Below are positions 13,253 through 21,074 of a stretch of 29,544 bases of DNA, in pieces (position 1 is the first letter of the stretch; the number at the start of each line of letters is the position of its first letter). The DNA is taken from the IMG/VR virus record IMGVR_UViG_3300044568_005038, positions 1-29,544 of that record; one strand, 5' to 3'. Origin of the DNA: a virus. The translations under genes and the position numbers were made by a program. The notes under the pieces are model-generated. The model was not told the origin of the DNA and ran no database searches. It saw nothing but the letters and a program-made list of their open reading frames with translations.

Positions 13253-13663
13253 ATGAAAAACAAACTGCCCATCCTGATGCTCGTCTGCCTGTTCGTCGCC
13301 GCCAACGCGGCCGGCGCCGACGTGCCTCCGACCACCCCTTCCGAATCCGCCGAGCTCCAGAAGGCCCTCACCGGCCTGCTTTCCGATGCCCTGAACGGAA
13401 AGGGCGGCTGGATCACCACGCTCCTCATCCTCATCGGTGGCCTTCGCCTCTTGCTCAAGCCCGTGATGAACGTCGTGGGTGGCGTCGTCTGCGAGACGAA
13501 GATCAACGGCTACCGCACGACCTGGTGGTTCCGATTCCTCGAATACACCTTAGACCTTACTGCCTCGGTAAAGATCGCGCGCCCCGCGCCCGATGTTGCG
13601 TCGCAAAGCGTGACCGCCGTTGATGCCAAATCCACAGCCGGAAAGGAGGACCCTCTCAAGTGA
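13253..13663 (+). CDS. Signal-peptide/TM protein, holin candidate
   Basis: A 136-residue protein with a signal-like N-terminus (MKNKLPILMLVCLFVAANAAGA, possible cleavage before DVP). A second hydrophobic helix lies at ~55-70 (GWITTLLILIGGLRLLLKP), followed by an amphipathic tail (FRFLEYTLDLTASVKI). Two hydrophobic segments in a small protein between terminase and portal, followed by a helical protein and a lipoprotein, suggest a holin or another lysis component. The conserved-looking R-LLLKP and LD-SVK elements resemble uncharacterised prophage proteins. The ATG at 13253 is 14 bases after the terL stop. It overlaps the next gene by 4 bases (GTGA). The role is inference from size and setting. 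Confidence 0.6.
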   Translation: MKNKLPILMLVCLFVAANAAGADVPPTTPSESAELQKALTGLLSDALNGKGGWITTLLILIGGLRLLLKPVMNVVGGVVCETKINGYRTTWWFRFLEYTLDLTASVKIARPAPDVASQSVTAVDAKSTAGKEDPLK

Positions 13664-14031
13664 TCGGACTGCTCTCCGACCTTGCCCGGGCCTTGCGCGA
13701 CCTCATGGAGGTGCGGCGCATCCGGGCGAGGTGGGAGCTGCTCCGTGACATCCGGGCCCAAGCCGATGCTACCGAAGACGAGATACTCCGCCTACGTTCT
13801 GGCGACGCTGCTGACCAGCTTCGCGCTGACCGGCTGCGCTTGCGCCTCGAAGCGGACCTCGGGCTCGTTGCAGGGCTCGCCCCGTATCCTGCGCCTGCAG
13901 GCGGGGACACCGGTGCAGACCAAGGACGGCCCCTACAACCCGCAGCAGGACGAGACCTGGCACAGTCAGACGGAGTACCTCCGCCTGGAGCAGGAAGTCT
14001 TGATGCTCAGCCGCGCCGCCCAAGCGCGTAA
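13660..14031 (+). CDS. Helical protein overlapping an out-of-frame lipoprotein gene
   Basis: A 123-residue frame starting at GTG 13660, preceded by a strong AAGGAGG (13643-13649). Residues ~1-68 are a charged amphipathic helix or coiled coil (RARWELLRDIRAQADATEDE, then DQLRADRLRLRLEADLG). From about residue 73 the sequence turns Pro/Gly/Ala-rich (PYPAPAGGDTG...), as expected where the DNA primarily encodes the overlapping lipoprotein in another frame. The position is like an inner spanin next to an Rz1-type partner, but no N-terminal membrane segment is visible. It may instead be a soluble lysis or chaperone-like factor. Confidence 0.55.
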   Translation: MIGLLSDLARALRDLMEVRRIRARWELLRDIRAQADATEDEILRLRSGDAADQLRADRLRLRLEADLGLVAGLAPYPAPAGGDTGADQGRPLQPAAGRDLAQSDGVPPPGAGSLDAQPRRPSA

Positions 14032-14044
14032 TCAAAACCGATGA
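13766..14044 (+). CDS. Small lipoprotein nested out of frame, outer-spanin candidate
   Basis: A 92-residue lipoprotein. The N-terminus MLPKTRYSAYVLATLLTSFALTGC is a classical lipoprotein signal with lipobox LTGC (Cys24). The mature ~68 residues contain LRLQAGTPVQTKDGPYNPQQ, a tryptophan-containing DETWHSQTEYLRLEQEV helix and a basic C-terminus. It lies in a different frame over the 3' half of the preceding gene and ends 13 bases after it; its stop overlaps the portal start (ATGA). Rz/Rz1 spanin pairs show this overlapping layout, and Rz1 is an outer-membrane lipoprotein. The lipoprotein call is good; the spanin role is inferred. No strong Shine-Dalgarno precedes the ATG. Confidence 0.68.
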   Translation: MLPKTRYSAYVLATLLTSFALTGCACASKRTSGSLQGSPRILRLQAGTPVQTKDGPYNPQQDETWHSQTEYLRLEQEVLMLSRAAQARNQNR

Positions 14045-15936
14045 GCAATAAGTTGCATGACAAGGTCCGGGCCGCCCTGGCCGCACGCTCCCAGTGGGAG
14101 ATGCGCCAGTCGCGCTGGCACGAGATGCGTCATGACGGCGAACGCCGTCAAGTCCGCCCATGGAAGGGCGCGGCCGACATGCACTTCCCCCTGGCCGACA
14201 TGCTCATCGAGAAGATGAAGCCGGCCTACATCCAACAGGTGTTCGCCGCCGATACCATCGCCTCCTTCACCGGCCTGGACGCAGACGCCGCCCGCTGGCA
14301 AATCGCCGCCGGCCAATGGTTCGACCACATCCTCAAACAGCGGAGCAACTTCGAGGAGTTCATCGTGCGTGCCGTCGACACGATGCTCGTTTCGGGTCGC
14401 GCTCCCGTGAAGGTCCGCTGGAACGCCTCCCGCGAACGTCTCGAGTTCACGGTTATCCCTCCGCTGCGGCTCATCGTCCCGCCCTGGACCCGCAACTTGG
14501 CCGAGGCCGACTGGATTTGCCAAGTGCATACCATCTCGGCCGACGAGTACGCCCGCTCCGGCCTCTATGACCAGGACCCGGACTTGGTCCGCTCCATCAC
14601 TGGCCGCGGTAGCGAGGCCGGCGTCGTTGCCGAAACCAATCGCCGTCTCCGCGAGGGCGTCACGCACTCCGACCAGGAGATGATAGTCGTCTGGGAAATC
14701 TGGCACCGCGACAGGGAAGGGCGCTGGGTTGTTTCCACAGCCAGCCCGCTCGCCCCCGACAAGCCTCTCCGCCCGGACTTCGTCTGTCCCTATAACCATG
14801 GCCCCTTTGCCGAGGGTGCCTGTCCCTTCGGTTCGTTCACCTATGAGCTTAAGGAGGACGGCTGGCACTCTCCGCGCGGCATCCCCGAGCGCGTCGCCCC
14901 GTTCGAGGCCTCCCTGAACAAGCTCTGGAACACCCAGATGGATTGGCTGACGCTCACCTGTCAGCCGCTCTTCTACACGCCCTCCGGTGGCCTCGAGAAC
15001 AATGCCTCGGTCACCTTCCGCCCGGGCCAGATCCTGCCCTACGAGGTCAAGTCCGTGGACTTCCCTCCGTCCCCGCAGGACATCCCCATGCAGATGCAGG
15101 CGGCCCGCGCGGTCGCCGAGCAGCTCGTCACCGTGCCGGACTTCGGCATGGGCCAGGCTTCCGGCATGGCCGGCCACAAAGGCGCCAAGACCGCCACCGA
15201 GGCCTCCATCATCTCGCAGGTGATGGGTAACAACACCGAGCTGCGCTCCCGCATCTTCCGCCGCGAGCTTGGCGAACTCCTCCGCATGGCCTGGGCGATT
15301 TGCGCCCAGCACATGAGCGGAGACTTGAAGTTCTATTTCGACAGCCAGGTCGGTCAGCTCGAGGAGGCCGCGCTCAAGGCCTCGTACGCCATCGAGCCCA
15401 ACGGCTCCGGCGATACCTCCAACCGCCCGCTCCAGATCCAGAAGGCTTACTCTCGCCTGCAGGCCTTCTCGGGTAGTCCCTACGTCGACCAGGCTGAACT
15501 CACCAAGTCCGCCCTTGAGGTCGACGATCCGCGCATCGTGCGCCGTCTCTTCCGCGAGCCCGAGCAGAAGGCGGCTTCCCAGATGGAGGACCAAGCCCAG
15601 GAGATTTCCATCATGACCATGGGCTTCCCCGCCCAGGTCCAGCAGACCGACGACCACTCCGCGCACCTTCAGAGTCTCATCGGTTATATCCAGCGCCGTA
15701 TCGGCACCGGCGAACGCATCGCTCCCGAGCAGGGCATCCTTTTCGCGCAGCACGCCATGCAGCACTTCGACGCGCTCAAGAAATCCGACCCCGCCGGCGC
15801 CAAGCAACTGGCCCCGGTGGTTCAGGAGATCGCCCAGATGGGTGCCGCGGCCGTGCAGGCCGTCCAGATGCAGGCCCAGCAGGCTCAAGCGTCACAGTCA
15901 CAGCCGTCACAGTCCCCCCAACCCGTTTCCGCATGA
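14041..15936 (+). CDS. Portal protein
   Basis: A 631-residue protein that would form the dodecameric DNA gateway at the capsid vertex. The N-terminal part (RRQVRPWKGAADMHFPLADMLIEKMKPAYIQQVF) matches the 'PWxGASDxxxP' pattern of P22/N4-type podovirus portals. The middle includes the wing/stem region (SPRGIPERVAPFEASLNKLWN, with a 'GIPExL...E..LN' pattern). The helix following MGQASGMAGHKGAKTATEASI is the usual conserved TATE motif. The C-terminus is Gln/Ala/Ser-rich, like portal barrels or tails. It starts inside the lipoprotein stop (ATGA) and overlaps the next gene by 4 bases. The length fits podovirus portals. Confidence 0.86.
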   Translation: MSNKLHDKVRAALAARSQWEMRQSRWHEMRHDGERRQVRPWKGAADMHFPLADMLIEKMKPAYIQQVFAADTIASFTGLDADAARWQIAAGQWFDHILKQRSNFEEFIVRAVDTMLVSGRAPVKVRWNASRERLEFTVIPPLRLIVPPWTRNLAEADWICQVHTISADEYARSGLYDQDPDLVRSITGRGSEAGVVAETNRRLREGVTHSDQEMIVVWEIWHRDREGRWVVSTASPLAPDKPLRPDFVCPYNHGPFAEGACPFGSFTYELKEDGWHSPRGIPERVAPFEASLNKLWNTQMDWLTLTCQPLFYTPSGGLENNASVTFRPGQILPYEVKSVDFPPSPQDIPMQMQAARAVAEQLVTVPDFGMGQASGMAGHKGAKTATEASIISQVMGNNTELRSRIFRRELGELLRMAWAICAQHMSGDLKFYFDSQVGQLEEAALKASYAIEPNGSGDTSNRPLQIQKAYSRLQAFSGSPYVDQAELTKSALEVDDPRIVRRLFREPEQKAASQMEDQAQEISIMTMGFPAQVQQTDDHSAHLQSLIGYIQRRIGTGERIAPEQGILFAQHAMQHFDALKKSDPAGAKQLAPVVQEIAQMGAAAVQAVQMQAQQAQASQSQPSQSPQPVSA

Positions 15937-16274
15937 AGCAGTTCCTACTCAACCGCCTCCTCACCCCTGAGGAACTCGATCTACTTTCCTCGCTTCGCGT
16001 CAACGGACGCGAGGACGAGGTCCAACTAAACGAGGACGACTTCGCTGCTCTTGCCCACTTCCTGGGCACGACTTCCGGCAAGCGCCTCGACGCTGCCATG
16101 CGCACGCTTGTCGCTGGCAAAGCGTCCACCGCCGTCTGGGGTACTCCTGGCGACGAGATCCGCGCCAACGCCGCAGCCCGCGGCTTCGCGAGCTGCTGGG
16201 GCACCGTGCGAGGGCTCGCGCAGCGCGCCGTCGCCAAGACGGACGAACTTTCCGGGGAGGACGGCCAGGCCTGA
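15933..16274 (+). CDS. Small hypothetical protein between portal and scaffold
   Basis: A 113-residue protein with no recognised family. The N-terminal part (FLLNRLLTPEELDLLSSLRVNGREDEVQLNEDDFAALAHFLGT) is acidic and helical, and the C-terminal half is Ala/Arg-rich. Its start overlaps the portal stop (ATGA). The conserved position between portal and scaffold genes suggests a head-morphogenesis or packaging accessory, but this is only positional. Confidence 0.6.
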   Translation: MKQFLLNRLLTPEELDLLSSLRVNGREDEVQLNEDDFAALAHFLGTTSGKRLDAAMRTLVAGKASTAVWGTPGDEIRANAAARGFASCWGTVRGLAQRAVAKTDELSGEDGQA

Positions 16275-16320
16275 CGTCCCTTTCCCGAACTAGAACCCAG
16301 GCCAACAGTAAGAAACACCC

Positions 16321-17232
16321 ATGGACCAGAACCAGGAACAGAACAGCCCCGTGACCGAGCCGGTCGTCGACGACGTGTCGGCGATCATGCAGCTCGCGGA
16401 GAAGGCGGATACCGGCGTCACCGCAGAGACCGTCGACAAGACCGAACCCGAAGTGACCCAGCCTAAGGAGGAAGCAGCGAAAACCCCGGCGCCCGCTGCC
16501 GCCGAATCCCCGAAGGCCGACGAACCCAAGCAGGACGAAGAGGCTCCGCCCGAGCGGACCCCGTACCAGCAGGCCGTCGACAGGAAGCAGAAGGACGACG
16601 CTCGGTTGGACCGATCCTGGAAGAAGCTCCATGAGGAGAAGGAGGAGATCCGGCGCCAGCGGGAGCAGCTCGCCCGCCAGCCCGAATCTCCCGGTAACGT
16701 CGAGGACCCCGGCAAGACCTACGAGAAACTAGCCCGCGACTACAGGAACAAGGGAGACCACAAGATGGCCGAACTTGCCCTCGAGACGGCGGATAAGGTC
16801 CGGAAGGAAGCCGCGGAGGCCGAAAGCGTTCCGGAGCCCGACGCGCATTTCAACAAGCCCGTGTTCCAACGCGGCTGGGCTGACGTGCGCGACACCCTCA
16901 TCAGGCAGGACCCGAGCTTGGCCGACGAGCACAACCCCGTGGTCAAGATCGCGAACAAACTGGTGAACGACGATGAGTTGGGTCCGATTGCAAGGAGCCA
17001 TCCCAACGGACTCAAGGCAGCGGTAGGCATCGCCCGGCTCATGATCGAGGCGGACGCCCACCGGCTCCAGGTCCAGAAACTGCGCGAGGAGGTCAAACGC
17101 CTCAGCTCCCTGACTTCGGTCGAGGGCGGCAACGGCTGGAACGCCTCCTCGCGCAAATCCCCCGACGACATGAGCGATGCCGAACGGGAAGCCCACCTCC
17201 GCAGGGCCATGCTCAACGCGGACGGAGCCTGA
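16321..17232 (+). CDS. Putative capsid scaffolding protein
   Basis: A 303-residue acidic, highly charged protein. Residues ~1-85 are low-complexity and disordered (Glu/Pro/Ala/Lys-rich). Residues ~85-125 form a predicted coiled coil (SWKKLHEEKEEIRRQREQLARQ). The rest is helical, with a positively charged LRREV-type segment near the C-terminus (QKLREEVKRLSSL). The location immediately before the major capsid gene, the acidic disordered N-terminus and the helical core are typical of internal scaffolds of N4-like and P22-like phages. The ATG at 16321 has an A/C-rich leader without a Shine-Dalgarno. Confidence 0.7.
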   Translation: MDQNQEQNSPVTEPVVDDVSAIMQLAEKADTGVTAETVDKTEPEVTQPKEEAAKTPAPAAAESPKADEPKQDEEAPPERTPYQQAVDRKQKDDARLDRSWKKLHEEKEEIRRQREQLARQPESPGNVEDPGKTYEKLARDYRNKGDHKMAELALETADKVRKEAAEAESVPEPDAHFNKPVFQRGWADVRDTLIRQDPSLADEHNPVVKIANKLVNDDELGPIARSHPNGLKAAVGIARLMIEADAHRLQVQKLREEVKRLSSLTSVEGGNGWNASSRKSPDDMSDAEREAHLRRAMLNADGA

Positions 17233-17303
17233 CGCGCCGGGCGCGCCCATTCTCCGCAACTCTTCAGCCCATCCTTCCTCCCTCCCTCATCCCTTAGAAC
17301 GTC

Positions 17304-18290
17304 ATGTTCGATACTTCCCTCATCCAGACGCAGCTTCGCCCTCACTTCGAGAAGAAGCTGCTCACCACCGCCCAGCACACCCTGGTATTCGACCAGTTCG
17401 CGCGCGACGGCGACCTGCCGCGTAACATCGGCAGCCGCACCGTCCGCTTCTTCCGCCGCGAAGAGGCTGACCTCACCCGCCCGGGCGCCCCGATCGCCCT
17501 CACCGAAGGCGTCGCACCGACCGTTTCCCGCGACGTCACCTACCAGTCCGTCGAGGTCACGCTCTCGCAGCGCGGCCAGGTGGCCAAGGTCACCGACGTC
17601 GTCAACCACGTCGGCCTCCTGAACTACATGAACTCCACCATCTTCCTGATGGGCCAGGAGTGCGCGCTCGATGCCGACAGCATCATGCGCGACCAGCTCA
17701 CGGCCGGCCTGAACAAGCGCTACGCCGGCGGCTTCACGTCGTTCTCGGCCCTCAAGGCAGGTGCGGCTTCCGCCGCCCGCATCACCCCGCAGGACGTCTT
17801 GGACGCCGCGACGCAGCTCCGCGTGAACAAGGCCGTCCCGATCCAGGGTAAGGCCTTCGTGCTCGTGGTTCCTCCGCAGGTCGAGCGCGACATCCGCAAC
17901 AACCCCGAGTGGCAGAACATGGTCCGCTACCAGTACGCCGACAAGCTCTTCAACAACGAGATCGGCGACCTGCACGGCGTGCGCCTGGTGTCCCACACGA
18001 ATCCGTTCGTCGAAGGCGCCACCGAAGGCACCTACACGTCCAATCACTCGGACCCGGACGCCGTGTTCTCGTCCTACTGCCTGGCCTCCGAGGCCTACGG
18101 CGTGACGAAGATGGCAAGCCTGGGCGGTTCTCCGTTCAAGCCGTCCATCATCATCAACGACAAGCCCGACAGCCTCAACCCGCTGGCTCAGTACATGACC
18201 GTCGGCTGGAAGTCGTACTGGGGCAGCTGCGTGCTGAATCCGAAGTTCGGCATCACGCTCAAGTCCAAGACGGAGTTCCGCGCCTCCTAA
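17304..18290 (+). CDS. Major capsid protein, N4-gp56 family
   Basis: A 328-residue HK97-fold coat protein. The N-terminal region (RPHFEKKLLTTAQHTLVFDQFARDGDLPRNIGSRTVRFFRREEADL) and the following block ALTEGVAPTVSRDVTYQSVEVTLSQRGQVAKVTDVV reproduce the pattern of N4-gp56 family capsid proteins: a 'G.tv.fr' strand, 'LtEGv.P' and 'qyG....tD'. A-domain-like residues (VLVVPPQVERDIRNNPEW and DLHGVRLVSHTNPF) follow. The length is usual for the family. The gene is preceded by a pyrimidine-rich leader without a Shine-Dalgarno and followed by a terminator, so it may have the strongest transcript of the operon. Confidence 0.88.
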   Translation: MFDTSLIQTQLRPHFEKKLLTTAQHTLVFDQFARDGDLPRNIGSRTVRFFRREEADLTRPGAPIALTEGVAPTVSRDVTYQSVEVTLSQRGQVAKVTDVVNHVGLLNYMNSTIFLMGQECALDADSIMRDQLTAGLNKRYAGGFTSFSALKAGAASAARITPQDVLDAATQLRVNKAVPIQGKAFVLVVPPQVERDIRNNPEWQNMVRYQYADKLFNNEIGDLHGVRLVSHTNPFVEGATEGTYTSNHSDPDAVFSSYCLASEAYGVTKMASLGGSPFKPSIIINDKPDSLNPLAQYMTVGWKSYWGSCVLNPKFGITLKSKTEFRAS

Positions 18291-18300
18291 TCCAATCCCC

Positions 18301-18338
18301 GGGGCCGTCCGTCTGGGCGGTCCTGGGGACCCCTTTTT
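18301..18338 (+). terminator. Rho-independent terminator after major capsid gene
   Basis: Two GC-rich stems stand in series: CCGTCC/GGGCGG (18305-18310/18315-18320, one G-T pair) and GGTCC/GGACC (18319-18323/18327-18331). T5 follows at 18334-18338. GGGG at 18301-18304 can also pair with CCCC at 18330-18333. The position, 11 bases past the capsid stop, is typical of late phage operons. Confidence 0.7.
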
Positions 18339-18360
18339 ACAAATCATTCACAAATCTAAC

Positions 18361-18720
18361 ATGCCCCAATCCCCTGAATCCAAGGCTTCCGATGGCCTCG
18401 CCCTCCTGATCGGCATGGCTCCCTCCGGCGCCTCCGTCAAGAAGTCCGCCTCGGGTAACCGTTGCATTGTCAGCGTTCCTTCCAAGGCCCTTGAAATCGA
18501 CGGACAGCTCCCATCCGAAGGCGAGACCGTGGACCTCCAGGTCGTCGCCACCGTGCGCTCCGTCGGCAAGTCCGGCGTCACGCTCGAGCTTTCCACCGCT
18601 AACGGCCAGCCGATGACCGAGTCCGCCGAGACTGAAAAAGCTGAAGGCGAGCCCAACGCCCAGGACGACGCCGAGATGATGCGCGCCGCCGAGCAGGCCG
18701 ACATGGGAGGTTTGGCCTGA
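18361..18720 (+). CDS. Small virion-region hypothetical protein
   Basis: A 119-residue protein. Residues ~1-35 are polar and Ser/Ala-rich. Residues ~36-82 form a small beta-rich unit (GNRCIVSVPSKALEIDGQLPSEGETVDLQVVATV). The C-terminus is acidic and disordered. The location directly after the capsid gene suggests a head accessory or decoration factor, but no family is recognised. The leader (CAAATCATTCACAAATCTAAC) has no Shine-Dalgarno. It shares a single base with the next start codon (TGATG). Confidence 0.6.
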   Translation: MPQSPESKASDGLALLIGMAPSGASVKKSASGNRCIVSVPSKALEIDGQLPSEGETVDLQVVATVRSVGKSGVTLELSTANGQPMTESAETEKAEGEPNAQDDAEMMRAAEQADMGGLA

Positions 18721-18986
18721 TGGGCCTCAGCTACACCGTCGGCACCGCCCCCGTGTCCATCGCGGCCGAGGGGCGGCGCACGGCGCTGGTCGTGAGTAAC
18801 CGCGGGCAGCAGTCGGTGGCCTTCAAGATCGGGGATGCCGGCGGGACGCTCAACTGGAGCAACGGCGTCTGCATCCTGCAGCCCGGTGGGACGCTTTCCA
18901 TCGATTCCGCCCGCGCTGCGCGGATGCAGCTCCAGGCCGTCGCCCAAGCGGGCACCACCTTGCTCGCCGTCCAAGAAATCTCATGA
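18720..18986 (+). CDS. Small beta-rich hypothetical protein
   Basis: An 88-residue protein with alternating short hydrophobic strands (SYTVGTAPVSIAAEGRRTALVVSNRG, then SVAFKIGDAGG and NGVCILQPGGTLSI). The pattern suggests a beta sandwich as in capsid decoration or tail-interface proteins. No Cys pair or catalytic motif stands out. It starts with a one-base overlap of the preceding stop and ends overlapping the next start (ATGA), so the three genes are co-translated. Confidence 0.6.
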   Translation: MGLSYTVGTAPVSIAAEGRRTALVVSNRGQQSVAFKIGDAGGTLNWSNGVCILQPGGTLSIDSARAARMQLQAVAQAGTTLLAVQEIS

Positions 18987-20017
18987 TTTCCGTCGGTAAT
19001 CCCGTGGTGTCGACGAACACCACCACCTACATCGTTCAGCCGGTACCGGTGACCGTGACCGAGTTCACGGCGAGCCAGCCCCAGCGTCTGGACTTCATCT
19101 CCACTATTGGAACCCCGTCGGATCAAGGTTGGACGGTTGATTTACCTGGAGCGTTTGCGCAGGTCCTCGCCGTGACCGATACGGACGGCGCGCAGTCGCT
19201 GCAGGTGACCGACTCCACTAGCGACGGATACGTCGGACTTACGCGTACGTTGGACTGGCCCTTCGCGTCGAACCTCTGGCAGCGCGGTGGCCGCATGGCC
19301 ACGCGCTTCTCTTTCCCCGACTCCTCCTATGGAGACGCGTTCACCCTGGGCTTCGCCTTGCCGGTGGATTCGAACAACCCGTGGACCTGGAGCCAGACGA
19401 ACGACATGGTCTATCAGGTGGGGTTGGCCTTGCGCGTCGTGCGCAACTACTCTGGCTTCGAACTTTATTGGGCCGACGGTAATGTCTATCTGGGCGGCTT
19501 CAGCGCGGCCCCCGGTGAATCCGTCGAGCTGGAGCTCCGCTTCACGCCCCAATCCTCGCAAGTGGCCGTGTACTTCAACGGTAGCCAGATTGGTACCCGC
19601 TACGATTGGTGCCCGCAGCCCGATTACTTCGCGTCCAATTTCGGGATCCATACACGTCCATCGGCGAGCTATACGGCTGCGACCAACTTCCGCCGGATCT
19701 GCTTCATTGCGTATACCGACGACGGCGTGGTCGATATCACGACGGCTCAGTCGTCTACTCGGGTCAACCTGCCTGAGGAACCTCGTGCCTATGTTGTCCG
19801 CGTGCCGGATGATTTCCCGCCCTGGTCGCAAATCGAGGTACGCTGCCGTACCGCCGAATCGGTCACCTTCCGGCAGCAGGGAATGAAGGCGCTCTTCAAC
19901 GGCCTAGTTGCTGTGACCATGGTACGCCCACCAGGCGCCATGCTCGACGCCCGAGCCATCCAGGCGCAGGGCGGTAGCTCGGCCGGCAACCTCTGGTCTT
20001 GCGGAAACGTCGCGTAA
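18983..20017 (+). CDS. Lectin-like beta-sandwich virion protein
   Basis: A 344-residue protein rich in aromatic residues and beta strands. Residues ~40-235 (SDGYVGLTRTLDWPF, then RMATRFSFPDSSYGDAFTLGFALPVDSNNPW, then FELYWADGNVYLGGFSA and QVAVYFNGSQIG) have the rhythm of concanavalin A-like lectin/glucanase domains: long antiparallel strands with Trp/Tyr on the faces. The final ~100 residues are a separate domain. It could bind polysaccharide as a capsid decoration or tail-associated protein. The start is set by the ATGA overlap. The family call is by pattern only. Confidence 0.5.
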   Translation: MISVGNPVVSTNTTTYIVQPVPVTVTEFTASQPQRLDFISTIGTPSDQGWTVDLPGAFAQVLAVTDTDGAQSLQVTDSTSDGYVGLTRTLDWPFASNLWQRGGRMATRFSFPDSSYGDAFTLGFALPVDSNNPWTWSQTNDMVYQVGLALRVVRNYSGFELYWADGNVYLGGFSAAPGESVELELRFTPQSSQVAVYFNGSQIGTRYDWCPQPDYFASNFGIHTRPSASYTAATNFRRICFIAYTDDGVVDITTAQSSTRVNLPEEPRAYVVRVPDDFPPWSQIEVRCRTAESVTFRQQGMKALFNGLVAVTMVRPPGAMLDARAIQAQGGSSAGNLWSCGNVA

Positions 20018-20019
20018 TC

Positions 20020-20289
20020 ATGCCGACCTACGAATACGAATCCGTGGACCCGCCGTTGCGCGTCGTGGCTATCCGGTCCGTGGCCGACCGGGACCTCCCG
20101 ATTGTTCTGCGCCGCATCGTGGTGCCGTCCTCGGTCTCGCTCGCCAACACCGATGGCGGCCGCTCCCAGGAGCTCACGCTTTCCAAGGACGTCATGGCTG
20201 GTTACGCAAAGCTTGAGGACTCCAAGGGGTCCACCTTCGCCCGCAAGGAGAAGGACCGCATCCGCAAGGCATGGGAGGGCAGCGTCTGA
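20020..20289 (+). CDS. Small hypothetical protein with FmdB-like N-terminus
   Basis: An 89-residue protein starting MPTYEYES, 2 bases after the preceding stop. Its opening and the following RSVADRDLPIVLRRIVVP recall FmdB zinc-ribbon proteins, but every expected CxxC cysteine is missing. The C-terminal half (LSKDVMAGYAKLEDSKGSTFARKEKDRIRKAW) is helical and basic. No reliable family assignment. It lies between the lectin-like and collar genes and is probably a structural or assembly accessory. Confidence 0.55.
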   Translation: MPTYEYESVDPPLRVVAIRSVADRDLPIVLRRIVVPSSVSLANTDGGRSQELTLSKDVMAGYAKLEDSKGSTFARKEKDRIRKAWEGSV

Positions 20290-20290
20290 C

Positions 20291-21073
20291 ATGGCAATCT
20301 CCGTTACGATTCAACGGCCTAACCTGCAGGACGGGGACATCCTCGATGCTGCGGCCCTGACGGCCATCACCGCGGTCAACGTCGCCGTCACTGGCGCCGT
20401 GGCATCCGACGAGTTCCTTGCCTATAAGGCTCAAGTCACCGCCGCACTGAACGCGGCCGTGGCGGCATTGGTGCTCCCGCCGGTCGGTGCGGTCATCCCA
20501 TTCGCGGGCTTCGATTCACCGACCGGTTGGCTACCGTGTGACGGCCGCTCGCTCGTGCGCTCGGAGCATCCGAAGCTCTACGCAGCAATCGGCATCTACT
20601 GGGGCTCGGTCGACGGCGAGCACTTCAACCTGCCTGACCTGCGCGGTCGCACGCTCTTCGGCGTGGATGGCTCCACCGGCCGCACCAACGTCGCAGCGAC
20701 GCTAGGTTCCATTGGTGGCTCACAGGCCGTGACGCTGGGGCTCGGCGACCTTCCCGAGCATACCCATTACGTCCAATCCACGACTGGCATCACCAGTTCC
20801 ATCGGCGACCACACTCATCAGCTTTCCGAGAAGGTCGTCCTGCAGAAGGTCCAAGACGGCTACCCTGACGAGGACATCTGGGGCAACGGCTATAACCAGA
20901 CTCCAGCCTATGCGTTCCCCGACGACGATCCTGACCGTTGGACCTCCGCCGCCGGCGGCCATAGCCACAGTGTGGAGATTCCCTCGCGGTACACCGACCC
21001 GGCTGGTTCGGGCGCGGCCCACGATAACATCCCGCCCATGGCGGCCATCAACTGGATGATCCGCGTCAGCTGA
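20291..21073 (+). CDS. Tail-collar domain protein
   Basis: A 260-residue protein. Residues ~1-55 are an N-terminal helix-rich region. Residues ~60-120 (PPVGAVIPFAGFDSPTGWLPCDGRSL, then PKLYAAIGIYWG and FNLPDLRGRTLFGVDG) match the phage tail-collar domain found in tail fibres and microcystin-dependent-type proteins. The middle is His/Gly-rich (EHTHYVQ, DHTHQ, GHSHSV), perhaps with metal-stabilised repeats. The C-terminus NIPPMAAINWMIRVS is the usual collar-domain end. It probably forms receptor-binding or fibre tips. The start at 20291 follows the preceding stop immediately; longer frames upstream are spurious. Confidence 0.85.
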   Translation: MAISVTIQRPNLQDGDILDAAALTAITAVNVAVTGAVASDEFLAYKAQVTAALNAAVAALVLPPVGAVIPFAGFDSPTGWLPCDGRSLVRSEHPKLYAAIGIYWGSVDGEHFNLPDLRGRTLFGVDGSTGRTNVAATLGSIGGSQAVTLGLGDLPEHTHYVQSTTGITSSIGDHTHQLSEKVVLQKVQDGYPDEDIWGNGYNQTPAYAFPDDDPDRWTSAAGGHSHSVEIPSRYTDPAGSGAAHDNIPPMAAINWMIRVS

Positions 21074-21074
21074 C

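Noticed and set aside
14032-15888. 618-residue antisense frame opposite the portal gene
   Set aside because: Leu/Gly/Asp-rich without a domain; produced by the strong third-position GC bias of the portal gene on the other strand.
16740-18347. 535-residue antisense frame across scaffold and capsid genes
   Set aside because: Same cause: it spans two real genes and has no recognisable protein features.
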